From Melitaea cinxia (lineage: Eukaryota > Arthropoda > Insecta > Lepidoptera > Nymphalidae), in the NCBI RefSeq assembly GCF_905220565.1, contig NC_059405.1:16198081-16262080 (forward strand): 64,000 bases of DNA, read 5' to 3'. Position numbers and translations under genes: made by a program. Under the pieces are notes generated by a model. The model searched no databases. It saw only the letters and a list, made by a program, of their open reading frames with translations, and had not been told where the DNA came from. Positions 33,950 through 44,189 of the stretch are shown in pieces. Each line of letters begins with the position of its first letter. The first letter of the stretch is position 1.

Positions 33950-34035
33950 ACGTTCCGTATCCCCGTGATACGCGGCGGGGGCGTCAGAACGGCGGGAAGC
34001 GGTGGCCGGCCGCCCGCCTCGATCGCCGCGAAACT
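33950..34035. other. CpG-dense GC-rich island
   Basis: CCCCGTGATACGCGGCGGGG followed by GCGTCAGAACGGCGGGAAGC and GGCCGGCCGCCCGCC form a sharply GC-rich, CpG-rich block of about 80 bp in AT-rich DNA. It does not match the repeat families here. It could be part of a promoter or untranslated first exon, or a fragment of a foreign or ribosomal-type sequence; no open frame or start decides. Confidence 0.45.
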
Positions 34036-34754
34036 ACACTACTTCAAATTTTAACGCGATACATATCTAAGAAAAGCAACAAAATATATTTTTGTTTTTT
34101 TGTCTTTTAAATCGTGGCCAGTGACTGACACGCTTGCTGAAATTATTTGTGACGGTTAAGCAAAGAGGTTTTAATAGTTTATTTTCTTGTTAAATATGTC
34201 TTAACGTGGTTTTAATTATGTTTATCAATGTGTTAATGTGAATGTGTTATTTATATTTATAGACTTGCATTATTTATTTGTCAAGTTTCTTGGCGTCGCT
34301 TCTGATTGCAAAGGGATTAGCAACAGGCAACCGAGTGGCATACTCTTCGAAATGTTATTGGTCTTGTGTTTAGTGCAATCAAAGTAAGGTTTTCTAAGGA
34401 ATTAAATATGGTGATACGAAAAGTAAAAGAATGTTCTTAAATATGCACGGATTAGAGTAAACAAGGAAAAACCAATTTTGAAACCAAGCAATGATAATCA
34501 TAATTTTATTAACAGACCTCAATAATTACGATCAGACTTATCAAATAAATTTTACTTAATTCATGTAGACTTTGAAACAAGATTACGTTTGAATACTCAC
34601 CGTACCGTAGTTTTGTTGATGTGAAATTATTACCTGATACTACGGATTCTTCTAAGTAATTTGCAAGAAATTCAACAATGATCCCCCAAAACCAATCAAT
34701 ATAATACTCCACAAATATGAACTAAGTCCCGTGTCCTGCGCGAAAGCCTGTATT
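34036..34754. other. Unassigned AT-rich stretch
   Basis: No gene or recognised element. Confidence 0.4.
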
Positions 34755-35045
34755 ACTAAAGCCCGAATCACATTTATATATTAATACGTAAAGCAAAAAC
34801 TTTGTACCCCTTTTTACGAAAATTGCGAGGGCGGAGGAGTGTGAAATTTCGTACACTTATAGTTTATATAGAGAAGGAGTGCGGAATGCTAATATTTCTT
34901 TAAAATCATGCATACGAAATACATTAAATGAATAAAAAAGCATTACAGTACCGTGTTTATGACACACACAAGCATATACATTCTTTTGTTTATTGTTAAA
35001 GTGTGTGGTCAAATTGATAATAGATTTATAGATTATGGTCTAATT
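34755..35045 (+). repeat. Dispersed repeat L, copy 2
   Basis: TATTAATACGTAAAGCAAAA, GAAAATTGCGAGGGCGGAGG, GTGTGAAATTTCGTACACTT, GAAGGAGTGCGGAATGC and a TGACACACACAAGC block; matches 22350-22640 and, reversed, 63035-63155. Confidence 0.65.
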
Positions 35046-35165
35046 CCGAGCACTGGGTGTCCACTAGTTTATACATATAATCTTGTACCGAGAAATAGGC
35101 TTTCCCCATTACAAACTCGTCACTATGAAATTTAAACGTACTTAGTAACAATAGTGAAATCGTTT

Positions 35166-35452
35166 CTAGGATTTTTAACCGACTTCAAAAAAGGAGGAGG
35201 TTCTCAATTCGACTGTATTTTTTTACGTTTGTTACCTCATAACTATTTACTGGGTTGACCGATTACGATGATTCATTTTTTAATCGAAAGGTGGTGTCAT
35301 GGGGTTCCAATTTTGATTGATATCTGCCGATTACTTCTTGTGTTATCTCTAGTAACTCGTATTTACTTGACTATTTTTTCGTCTACCTACGTTGTATTAC
35401 TTGTCGATGTAATTGCAGTTGATTTTTTTTTTGTTTGCGAGCAAACACAATT
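35166..35452 (+). repeat. Element E copy
   Basis: AACCGACTTCAAAAAAGGAG to GCAGTTGATTTTTTTTTTG and GCGAGCAAACACAATTA. The centre is partly deleted relative to 56296-56905. Confidence 0.78.
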
Positions 35453-35589
35453 ATATTATACATATATGCGCGTTCCTTGACCTAGAAAGGTACATACTCT
35501 TCACGTCTATACTTTTCGCAGTTAGAAATATTAAGTTACAGTTAAGTTTTTTAATGTTTTAGTTTAAAATATTCGAAATATCTGTCGAT

Positions 35590-35720
35590 ATACGTAGTTA
35601 TTACACCTATACTAATATTATGAATAGCAAGTATTTTATTTTTGTTTGTTTGTAAAGGATAAACTCACTACTGGATTGATTTTAAAAATCTTTTTACCAA
35701 GATAGCGTTACTTTTTTTAT
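35590..35720 (+). repeat. Dispersed repeat R-like fragment
   Basis: CCTATACTAATATTATGAAT, TTTGTTTGTTTGTAAAGGAT and CTCACTACTGGATTGATTTT, the usual opening of this repeat class. Confidence 0.5.
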
Positions 35721-35807
35721 ACTAGTCCTCTGACAGCGATTACGTACTGACTCATTCATACCATTTCTCACTTTTGTTCTTCTCGTACTAAAGTTTGTTA
35801 AAAAAAG

Positions 35808-36095
35808 TGTGTGTGTGGGTGTACTAATGTACATACGTAAGAAGTTATACTTTATTGGCTAGCTAAATCCCGCAGGGGTTTGGTAGGTATTGCACCCCCA
35901 AGTGCTTAGGCCGAGATACGGTCTAGGACTGCATACCTGGGCGTCCTGGATATCACCCGGAAATGGGTTCCCCTGCGATACAAAAAAAGCTAACTTTCAC
36001 GTTGCCAACTTCTTCTTCGTTGACTAGCTAACTTCAGGGTGTTGGCTATTTGTAACGGTGAGCGCCCGCATCGTAAAATGTACTCAAATCATTTT
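35808..36095 (+). repeat. Dispersed repeat H, copy 2, carrying a LINE insertion
   Basis: Same blocks as 3348-3508 (GTAAGAAGTTATACTT, TTGGCTAGCTAA, CCAACTTCTTCTTCGTTGAC, CTTCAGGGTGTTGG) but split by a 121-bp LINE fragment at 35867-35987. Confidence 0.7.
35867..35987 (+). mobile_element. R1-like LINE G, extreme 3' end with 6-bp target duplication
   Basis: CCCGCAGGGGTTTGGTAGGT, GCACCCCCAAGTGCTTAGGC and ACGGTCTAGGACTGCATACC match the reverse complement of 42310-42420. It ends in an A-run and is flanked by AGCTAA at 35861-35866 and 35988-35993. A severely 5'-truncated retroposition. Confidence 0.82.
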
Positions 36096-36624
36096 TCCCT
36101 AACACGCCAAAAGAAGTATGACTTCAAAAAAACACCCCACGATTATTGAACGAAGAGTCAGATAGCAGGTTATGTTAAGAAGAACCGGCATGAAAGAAAA
36201 AAACATTTACAATTGACTCAGTGACCATTCATCAAGTGCCATCCTCGATTCTTGGCTATTAATTGTGAAAATCGTGTCTGAATTTCAATGTGTAGATCGG
36301 AGCATTATTTTAAATGATTTCCTTCGAGATTTAGTTTGTCACTTCTAATATAAATCTTCATTAAATTTTTATATTAACTGAGTGAACTTGATTTGTACTG
36401 AAGCTTTTGTATAATAAAGTTGTTTGAAATTGTTCGAACAGCCTATCTTAGGATCTACTATTCTTTAATAAACATTTTTTTTTTGTATTAGGTAACCAGT
36501 TAATTAACAAATGTTTGTAGACTATTTACAAATAACTTATGGTTTATTTAAATATGTATACTGGCTGAAAATGTGACAATATTACATAAAAATATTTTTA
36601 GTAAGTTTTTTTTTTAAATTATTA
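36096..36624. other. Unassigned stretch
   Basis: Nothing recognised. Confidence 0.4.
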
Positions 36625-36765
36625 AGGTGGCATAAACAAGGTTATGCTCCGTCTGGTGGTAAGCGGATATACTTATGGACGCCAGCCAATCAACAGCATT
36701 GGAAGCGCGTTGGCGACCATATCCTGGATCTTTCTCAGGCACTCGGGCTACCTTACTCATCACAG
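36625..36765 (-). repeat. Element C, diverged fragment (first of three in a row)
   Basis: GTTATGCTCCGTCTGGTGGT, AAGCGGATATACTTATGGAC, GCGCGTTGGCGACC and CTACCTTACTCATCACAGG; an older C variant similar to 6740-6906. Confidence 0.55.
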
Positions 36766-37053
36766 GATTTTTTTATACATACAACTAGGTCGGCAAACAA
36801 GCGTACCGCTTACCTACATAAGTGATTCCCGTAGCTTATAAGACGTCTGCAATACCAGAAGCATCACAAGCGCATTTCCGACCCTAGCCTCAATTCCCCC
36901 CACGAGCTCTAGTCACCCTACTCACCAAAAATACAAGACTGCTTAAAAACAGTATTATTTAGCTGTGGTCTTCTGTAAGGACGAGGTAATTCCCCAGTCG
37001 GGCTGCTCCAGATTTGGAGCAGGAAATTTCCTGATGTACCCTACCTCAGTTAC
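36766..37053 (-). repeat. Element C copy (second of three)
   Basis: ACTAGGTCGGCAAACAAGCG, GCTTATAAGACGTCTGCAAT, GCTGTGGTCTTCTGTAAGGA and GATGTACCCTACCTCAGTTA. Confidence 0.85.
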
Positions 37054-37190
37054 TTGCACAGCACACACACTACTACATCACTACTTGAAAGCATTTAACT
37101 GTGATCTTCTGTAAGGTTGATGTCCTTCCCCAGTCGGGCCGCTCCAAATTTCAAGTAAGATATTTCCCACTGTGTCTTATTCAATTTAAA
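37054..37190 (-). repeat. Element C 5' fragment (third of three)
   Basis: ACTGTGATCTTCTGTAAGGT, CCCCAGTCGGGCCGCTCCAA and TTTCCCACTGTGTCTTATTC represent only the 5' half of C. Three C copies of different age lie head-to-tail over about 570 bp. Confidence 0.7.
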
Positions 37191-37575
37191 AAAAAACTCA
37201 AGTAAAAATATTTTCAGTACATACAACGTTGTCTAAAATTCCAAAAATTATGAAAACAACAGCCATCAATAAACGTAAATTAGACGTGAATAAAACGTAT
37301 TTAAATAACACAAGTACATTTCCAACGTTGTCAGGCTTCAAAAGGAATGATTAATATTAGTTGAGTGTAGTTTCAGCGGCCGGTTATTATATGCAATAGA
37401 AGCATGTAATTGAATTTGTACACGATATTCGAATTTTTGACGTTCCGACACGTTTTAACGTTTAGTCCAAATTGGAAGTTGATGGTCGAAGGGACATTTT
37501 TACCGTATTTTTTGTTTATTAGACCACATTTGATAAAATAACACACTATCGACAATATCAATATACATTTTTCAT
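37191..37575. other. Unassigned stretch
   Basis: No gene or recognised element. Confidence 0.4.
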
Positions 37576-37576
37576 C

Positions 37577-37912
37577 AGCATCATCATCATCATCATCATC
37601 ATCATTTCAGGCAAGTACAGTCCACTGCTGGACATAGGCCTCTACAAGTTTGCGCCAAAATGGCGTGAACTCATGTGTGTTGCCTATAGTCACCACGCTG
37701 GGCAGGCGGGTTGGTGACCGCAGGACTGGCTTTGTCGCACCGAAGACGCTGCTGCCCGTCTTCGGCCTGTGTATTTCAAAGCCAGTAGTTGGATGGTTAT
37801 CCCGCCATCGGCCTTTTTAAGTTCCAAGGTGGTTGTGGAACCTTGTTATCCCTTAGTCGCCTCTTACGACACCCACGGGAAGAGAGGGGGTGGCTAAATT
37901 CTTTAGTGCCGT
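37577..37912 (-). mobile_element. Element D, longest copy, with (GAT)n tail
   Basis: The ATC repeat at 37577-37605 is the (GAT)n tail on the minus strand. It continues through CAGTCCACTGCTGGACATAG, GGGCAGGCGGGTTGGTGACC, AGACGCTGCTGCCCGTCTTC, CTTAGTCGCCTCTTACGACA to ACGGGAAGAGAGGGGGTGGC. The tail type and 5' inversion seen at 15881 indicate mobilisation by target-primed reverse transcription. Confidence 0.85.
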
Positions 37913-37934
37913 TGCCACACAGCTTATACATTGT

Positions 37935-38110
37935 TTTTAAAAGAGTAACCGCGGAGTTCCTTCGCAATTCTTCTCTGCAGAATCTACATTCCGAATCGAT
38001 GGTAGCTTCACTTTTAAAAATATACGCACTTTTACAATTTTAATTTTACTAATGACGATTCGAAAGTGCTTTTGAAGCCTATTAGAATAAAGTTATTTTT
38101 GATTTTATCA
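37935..38110 (+). repeat. LINE 3' end M, uninterrupted copy
   Basis: GGAGTTCCTTCGCAATTCTT, CTCTGCAGAATCTACATTCC, TGACGATTCGAAAGTGCTTT and GAAGCCTATTAGAATAAAGT, the last with an AATAAA signal. Confidence 0.72.
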
Positions 38111-38511
38111 CAAAAGTGAAAAAAAAAAATGTATGTTGCGTGCTGTGGGCATTTATATATTTGTGAACGTTGTTGATCTGTGTGCATGCATGCCTGAGTG
38201 CATGCGTGTCTCTGTGTGTTCTATGCAATATTATTCCCTTAAAAATTTAAATTAAAAAAAAAATATTATTAAACTTTTGTAAATATAAACATTGCAGATT
38301 GTGTCAAAATTTAAGAAATATTCGAAGTTCTTTTGTAGAGGTCGCTCAAAACTTACACTTTATGCCTATACTCATTAATATTATCGGTCTATGCTTTTGA
38401 AAGCTTGCACTTTATGACATACGAGACGTTGAGGCCCGCGTTGTGTACACACCTTGTTCTAAACCAAGCTCGGAGGTAAGATACGGCGAATAATATTACA
38501 TAATAGTGTCA
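38111..38511. other. Unassigned stretch
   Basis: GT-rich near 38170-38225; nothing recognised. Confidence 0.4.
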
Positions 38512-38563
38512 ACGCGTTGGCGCAACGCTTACAGCACTAGCTCATGGCTGTTGCGCTGGCGGT
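38512..38563 (+). repeat. SINE B tRNA-like head fragment
   Basis: ACGCGTTGGCGCAACGCTTA and TCATGGCTGTTGCGCTGGCG are the 5' head of B, here on the plus strand without the body. Confidence 0.65.
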
Positions 38564-38645
38564 ATTTATTTCTAAATAGCTAATTACTCCACCACAGGCA
38601 TGTGTTTAGTGATGTAAACACTCGAAACTTACATTGTAACTTATT

Positions 38646-39074
38646 TTTAACTGACTTTAAAAAAAGGAGGAGGTTACTCAATTCGATTACATTTTTTTAT
38701 GTATGTTCGGGGATGTCTCCATCGTTTATGAACCGATTTTGATAATTGTTTTTTGTTGGAAAGGAGATATCCCTAGTTTGGTACCATGATAAGGAAACCA
38801 GGATCTAATGATGGGATCCCAGAGAAATCGAGGGTAACTCTTGAAAATCCGCATAACTTTTTACTGGGTGTACCGATTGTAATGATATTTAATTTAATCG
38901 AAAGCCAATGTTTATCATGTGGTCACATTTAAATTTCATCGAGATCTGATTGCAACTTTTGGAGTAATCTTTGATAATGCGTATTTACTTGACTATTTTT
39001 CATCTACCTACGTTGTATTACTTGTCAATATAAGAGAAGTCGGTTTTTCGTCGTTTGTCTGCAAACACAATTAT
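38646..39074 (+). repeat. Element E copy with internal region
   Basis: TAACTGACTTTAAAAAAAGG start, TAATGATGGGATCCCAGAGA and AATCGAGGGTAACTCTTGAA internally, GAAGTCGGTTTTTCGTC end. The internal TACTGGGTGTACCGATT motif is shared with the longer copies. Confidence 0.82.
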
Positions 39075-39639
39075 CTTGTATCAATAATGAGTATGTACAG
39101 TGTCAGCAAGTCATTACGCCAGTACCACTAGATACTTTTTCAAAAGACTGACAAGAATTCATTTCAGTCTTTTTGTTTTATATTAAAACAAAAACATCGA
39201 GAGAGGTATTTTAATTTACGAGTTGTTGTTTTTTTTTAAATCGACGAGCCAGTATCCTTAGCCTCGAGACCGGACGCTGAAAGAAACTCCGATAGTAACG
39301 TTTTTACTTGATTTTATTTATTATTCTTTCGTACCGCTGAGACATCTTTCTTTGAGAATTTATATTTCGCATAGCAATCGCTTAATACCGTCAAGACCTT
39401 TTTACCGTGACCTTGTACTGAATGTGTTTGTCTGAGTTTTCTTGTTGAGAAAGTAATTTGTTAAATCGGCCATTTAGTATTTAGGGAGGCAAAATTCAAC
39501 CGTCAAAAGTATCCATTGTGAGGTAAGGAGAATCTGAGCTTTCGCAAAAGCTATTCTAAATTTGAATTGAATTCTATTGTTGATTATCAAATTTGGCCTT
39601 CTGCTGTTTTTTTTCTGTTGCTATCATATCTTATATGTA
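39075..39639. other. Unassigned stretch
   Basis: No gene or recognised element. Confidence 0.4.
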
Positions 39640-39812
39640 AAATTCTCGTGTCACAATTTTAGTTACAATACACCTCCGAAACGGCTAGCAGGGTAGGTCT
39701 GAGAATCGGCCAACATCTATTTTTCATACTCCTTACTTATAAGGGCGGGGGGGGGGGGGGGTCAAGGGGGTTAATAACATATGTGGCAATACGTTTTCAG
39801 GGTCAGCTAGTA
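39640..39812 (-). repeat. Dispersed repeat I1, minus copy, with G15 tract
   Basis: CTCCGAAACGGCTAGCAGGG, AGGTCTGAGAATCGGCCAAC and CAGGGTCAGCTAGTAG are the reverse of 29473-29679. A G15 run at 39747-39761 followed by GGGGG could form a G-quadruplex. Confidence 0.65.
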
Positions 39813-40072
39813 GTGATATAAATATTGTCACGTAGTCTGGTACACTTGTATTAGGTATTGTTCTTCTAAAATATTGGGATAGTCTACCGTTACTCTGGAT
39901 TATAAATCTATCAAATGGTGAAAAATGCATCGAAATACATTAAGTTGTTTTAGATCTATCCGTGATAATGCATCGTAATTATTTTTTATACAATCACGAT
40001 TATTATTTTTTCGTCCACTGATGAACATAGGACACTTTCAACTAATTTTCCATCTGCTCATGAGTAACGATT

Positions 40073-40423
40073 ACGCTTCAGCTTGTAATCTCCCACTGCT
40101 GGGCATAGGCCTCTTTCCCCATGTAGGAGAAGAATCAGAGCTTAATCTACGACGCTGCTCCAATGCGGGTTGGTGGATATATTCCCTACTATGAGTAACG
40201 ATCGCTATCAGGTGTACATGATAACAACCGGGACCGACGGCTTAACGTACCCTCCGAGGCACGATGAGGTGACCTACAAGGACTGCACAAACACCAAAAC
40301 ATCGGCAAACATCTGTGTGGCCAAAACAAATGTTTGTCATGTGCGGGAATCGAACCCGCAACCGAACACCGCCAACGCAACAGGCACAAACTAGTACTGT
40401 GACCGTTGCGCCAACGCGTCGTC
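40073..40423 (-). mobile_element. SINE B, full-length copy
   Basis: Complete from ACGCTTCAGCTTGTAATCTC to the tRNA head GACCGTTGCGCCAACGCGTC. The B-box region reads GGAATCGAACCCGCAACC on the plus strand. It resembles 4095-4437 closely. No clear flanking duplication was seen. Confidence 0.87.
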
Positions 40424-41111
40424 ACTGATAACTCTCATAATAATATGTAAATAGAAGGTTAAATTAATAATTCCATTTGCAATGTCGCTGAAATTGAAAC
40501 GTGTTTTCGATATTTAATGGACTGAACATCCTGCATACCCATTAATAAGATAGACAGCTCAATCGACAGATGCTTATTATATAGCTTGACAAAGAAATCA
40601 AATCAATTCATAATTGGCAATTAGATTATTCATGAGGATCGGCATCTAGGAACGTAACACGGCTTCATAGTTGCGGACACTGGACGGAACCAATTAGTCG
40701 AGTCGCCGTGACAGGTCTGTTGGTGTTATTCAGACTGCATTTCAGCGGTTGAAAGCGTCGAGACACAACACCTCTCGGGCGTTTATGCTAGCCTGGTACT
40801 ACGCTTGTAATTTGCACCGTAACTTAATTTAAAGATTTTATTTTCTTTAGGTGACGTTTCTAGTTTCATAAACAAGATAGCGTCAAAGACCATTTTATCA
40901 TTTAGATTTGTGCAGAGTAATAAACACGTTTTGAATGAATTTAAACTGAACTTAATTAATTTTTAGTTTCTCATATTTCAAACTAAGAAAGAATAAAACT
41001 TCAATATAAATTCTTATTTACAAAAGATTTTTCATAGTTATCTTTTTAAAAAAATATTCTGTAAAATAAAATTCTAGAACGATATTAAAGTAAGGGCAAA
41101 TAATATATTTC
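40424..41111. other. Unassigned stretch
   Basis: Nothing recognised. Confidence 0.4.
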
Positions 41112-41225
41112 CTGACACTCAGTCGCCGTGTCACCTGAATGCGGCGTCGTGAGCGCAACAATGCTCCCCGGGGAGAGCGTCTCCGCCGTCTGGAAGACAC
41201 TGTTCCTACCTTTTCACCTCGCAAA
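41112..41225. other. GC-rich patch, possible decayed coding sequence
   Basis: CAGTCGCCGTGTCACCTGAA, TGCGGCGTCGTGAGCGCAAC and CCCCGGGGAGAGCGTCTCCG contrast with AT-rich flanks. One minus-strand frame is open for about 42 codons (SVFQTAETLSPGSIVALTTP and so on), another is arginine-rich, and a plus-strand frame is also open. Nothing identifies which, if any, was coding. Confidence 0.35.
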
Positions 41226-41431
41226 TAACAATCTTTATATACTTTACAGCGTTTTAAAAAGAACCGTCTTTACAGTTTATCAATAAAACTTTTATCTTTT
41301 AAATGTTACAATTAAACATTGCATTACGGAAACATTACAATTTCATTGATTAACCATTTAAATCAAAAGCGGATTTTTAAAAATTAAATTTAAGTTTTTT
41401 CTTTACTAAATTAACTGTAGTTAAAGATGTG

Positions 41432-41505
41432 CTCGTAACTATCACCGATTCGGAATGTATATTCTGCTGAGGAGAATAGGCAAAAAAATTCCGCATTTCT
41501 TTTTC
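41432..41505 (-). repeat. LINE M-like fragment
   Basis: TATCACCGATTCGGAATGTA and AAAAAATTCCGCATTTCTTT resemble the reverse of the 37935 block (GGAGTT, CTGCAGAATC, ATTCCGAATCG). Confidence 0.45.
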
Positions 41506-41756
41506 ATCGATCAACATTTAATCGATAGTATGCGATGAAACTTTTCAGTAAGATATGTTCAAAGAATATTAATACGGTTAAAAGCTCGTAGTAATACTTT
41601 TAAAATACGTCGAAGTATAAGTATTTTTTCCAGCGTCGAATAAATTGGCAAAGTTTCAACGTGTAGTTTTACCTCGACGAGCATCGAACGCCCGTCCGCT
41701 AATGGCTCGGATTGGGATTGTTATCTAATGACTTACTAACTTATAGCGATGTTGTT

Positions 41757-41948
41757 ACATATACTTATAATACTGCTTTCTAGCTGTTGTGTTCCCGTGC
41801 CGAGTAAAGTGGCCAGCGGGGCGGAGAGGGTCAGGGGTAGGTCGGCAACGCGCTTATGATGCTTCTGTTGCGGGCGTCCGTAGGCTACGGTAACTGCTTG
41901 CTATCAAGTGAGCCGTACGCTTGTTGTCGGCTTAGTCATATAAAAAAA
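41757..41948 (+). repeat. Element C, 5'-truncated copy
   Basis: AGTAAAGTGGCCAGCGG, GTCGGCAACGCGCTTATGAT, GGCTACGGTAACTGCTTGCT, GTGAGCCGTACGCTTG and a final A-run. Confidence 0.78.
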
Positions 41949-42276
41949 ATATTTATTTATTTATGCATAAAAATACTTAAAAATAATAATACTAATTTTA
42001 AGTCAAAGTAGTAAACATTGTAACTTTAAATTTTTCTATGTTTTAAGGTATTTTTGCTTTACAAGTTTTAGTGTAATAAGTTAAGTAAAGTTGCGGCGAG
42101 GGCAGCTCGAGAGTGTTGCTCGCAGCGTCTCCCTAGTTAAAGCTATTCATCTGCTTTTTCCTTCCTTTCTAATTGATTCAAACTTCGTCGAGCCATGGCT
42201 TACGTATCCGGGATTATCCGCTGCCTTGTTTACTTCTTGTTGCATTCAGCTTTTATCATCCATTTATCTCAGCCCA

Positions 42277-42916
42277 TTTTTTTTTTTTTTTTTTTTATCG
42301 CAGGGTAACCCATTTATGGGTTACATATATGGTTGGGTCCAGGATGCCCGGGTAGTCAGTCCTAGACCGTATGTCGGCTTAGCACTTGGGGGTGCACTAC
42401 CGACCAAAACCCCTGCGGGAGCCTTCAGCCGTTTTAATTGGAGGGTCCCGGATCTGCAGGCAACAGGATCCCTCCAGCGACAGGCTGGCCTCGGCGAAAA
42501 GGCCAGACTTCTCCTCCATGGGGATTGTCCGGCTCACCTCTGAACAATCCCGACGACGTCGTGTCTAGCAGGACCGGGTTCCCATCCCGGCCCGACACGG
42601 GCACAGGGGCGTTACTGGAAGCGCATTAAGTAGCGCCTCCTACGCACCCCCGTTCGTCGCCTGCGGACGGAGGCCTCGTCGGCGGCCCCCTCTCTCATCC
42701 GCTCGTCGTTCTCCTTCTGTGACATTACTGTCTCGCAGAAGAAGACCATCGCCTTCCAGGACTCGTCGTCACCGAGCATCGCGGTGATGACGCTCGGCAG
42801 TGACAAGTCCCCTCCGAGAACTGTCATCAGATCGCGACGCAGCGCCACCCATCTCGGGCACACCTCTAGGGTGTGCTGGGCAGAGTCCACCACCGCGCCA
42901 CAATCGTGACATCCAG
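42277..42916 (-). mobile_element. R1-like LINE G, 5'-truncated insertion with 15-bp target duplication
   Basis: A T20 run at 42277-42296 is the poly(A) tail of a minus-strand insertion. The perfect 15-bp direct repeat ATTTATCTCAGCCCA lies at 42262-42276 and 42917-42931. Between them are the end of the reverse-transcriptase ORF and the 3' untranslated region. Related pieces are at 35867 and 53555. The perfect duplication and intact tail suggest a fairly recent event. Confidence 0.92.
42612..42916 (-). pseudogene. R1-clade LINE ORF2, C-terminal fragment
   Basis: The minus strand reads CHDCGAVVDSAQHTLEVC, a CCHC-type zinc-knuckle pattern (C-x2-C...H-x4-C), then PRWVALRRDLMTVLGGDLSL, PSVITAMLGDDESWKAMVFF and CETVMSQKENDERMRE. 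The HTLEVCPRW...L...LGGDLSLPSV...SW...FCExVMxQKE pattern is the hallmark C-terminus of R1-clade (TRAS/SART/R1-type) reverse transcriptases in Lepidoptera. Polymerase and endonuclease domains are lost by 5' truncation. The remaining frame is open to its stop, so the copy is truncated rather than mutated. Confidence 0.9.
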
Positions 42917-43346
42917 ATTTATCTCAGCCCAGACTTGCTCTAAAGAAAATATTAAGTGTAAATATATTTTATTCAAATTGGTCGTCCATTTGTATCTAGC
43001 TCTTGAGGCTTTCTTTATGTTATAATTTTAATTATTTTTATATTACTTTTTATATAATTTTTTATCTTTTGATGTATTTGCAAGCATGTATGTATGTATT
43101 CATGTATGTCGGTATGTATGTACCTATATGTTTAATTATTTGAATATTTATTATAAATTTGTTGTAACTTGTACACCTATGCTGACGTTAGACCATTTCC
43201 TTTGCCCTAAGGTTGCCTGGAAGAGATCGCTTTTGACTGATAAGGCCGCTCTTTGTACCTAATGAATATATTGTCAAAATTTTCTCTTTAATTGCTATGT
43301 ATTATTTGTTTTTGGTGTACAATAAAGCGTATTATTATTATTATTA

Positions 43347-43390
43347 CCTCAACTTTACAGAAGATCACAGCCAAATAATACTGTTCAAGT
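43347..43390 (+). repeat. Element C scrap
   Basis: CCTCAACTTTACAGAAGATC and ACAGCCAAATAATACTG, a 44-bp piece from the 5' half of C directly after the F tail. Confidence 0.6.
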
Positions 43391-44146
43391 ATAAATATAC
43401 TTGTACTCAAGGCTCATTAACGCAAGATATACAGCAAACTATCTCGCGTTCATATATGTTTTAAATTGTTCCTGTCCCCGCAATTACAGATGGACACGAC
43501 GTTTACATTACTGACAAAGTATAGAAATATCAAGAAGCGTTTTTGTTGTAGTCGTATAAAATGTAATGTTGCATGTATCCATATTCCATGGTAACTGCTG
43601 ACTTTCGGTCGGACTACCCTTTTTGCTTGCTACCCTAAGATTTAGACAAAAAAAAACTGCAAAAACTTTCAATGTTTACATATGACGGCTCCAAAGTGAC
43701 CCATGACTGACGATCGATTAGACTGCTTAGTGTTAGTGGGTTTCGTCGAGGGAAATAATGCCTCATGGACCGACACAACCTTGCGCCATTCCATTCTTCC
43801 AGAATATTTCGTCACCGTTGAATTACGCATTAAATTAGAATATTTAAATGATAAAGATTAACCTTTTTTATTAAGAGGTTTATATTTTTAATACAAAGGT
43901 ACGGTAAAATGTAGGCTCGGCTCGGCCCTTGAGCTTATTTCTCTATATGAATGGAGCTATTGTTTTTGAAATTGTTCTGTCGCTACACAAGTCGCGGGCT
44001 ACGTTCGTTAGTGCAGAATATATTATCCATTCCTGGATCACATCCAACGTCCTGATTTTGGGTTACTGTTACTGCACTCGATTGTAATTCATTTGATTTG
44101 TTCTATTATTATTATTGTATTCTTTATAAGCTATTGACTTTTTGTG
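43391..44146. other. Unassigned left flank of the tRNA array
   Basis: No gene or recognised repeat. An (ATT)n run is near 44104-44118. Confidence 0.45.
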
Positions 44147-44162
44147 TAGATGATGCTTAACA
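44147..44162. repeat. Left copy of 16-bp direct repeat bounding the array
   Basis: TAGATGATGCTTAACA; the identical sequence is at 47827-47842. The last four bases overlap the array unit (AACATTTTTG), so the unambiguous duplication is 10-16 bp. Best read as a target-site duplication. Confidence 0.85.
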
Positions 44163-44189
44163 TTTTTGAATATCATATCAAAAATTGAC

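Larger units (their letters stand above)
41949..43346 (+). repeat. LINE F-type 3' region hosting the G insertion
   Basis: The last part (about 43195-43346) is a clear F 3' end: CCCTAAGGTTGCCTGGAAGA, GATCGCTTTTGACTGATAAG, GGTGTACAATAAAGCGTATT and (ATT)n. The stretch 42950-43195, with ATGTATGTATG runs, is probably its 3' untranslated region. Whether 41949-42261 belongs to the same element is uncertain. The R1-like LINE interrupts it at 42277-42916. Confidence 0.5.

Noticed and set aside
42091..42543. 150-codon plus-strand open frame
   Set aside because: More than half runs antisense through the LINE G 3' untranslated region and its poly(A) tract, with an F-run from the T20 tract. No plausible gene.
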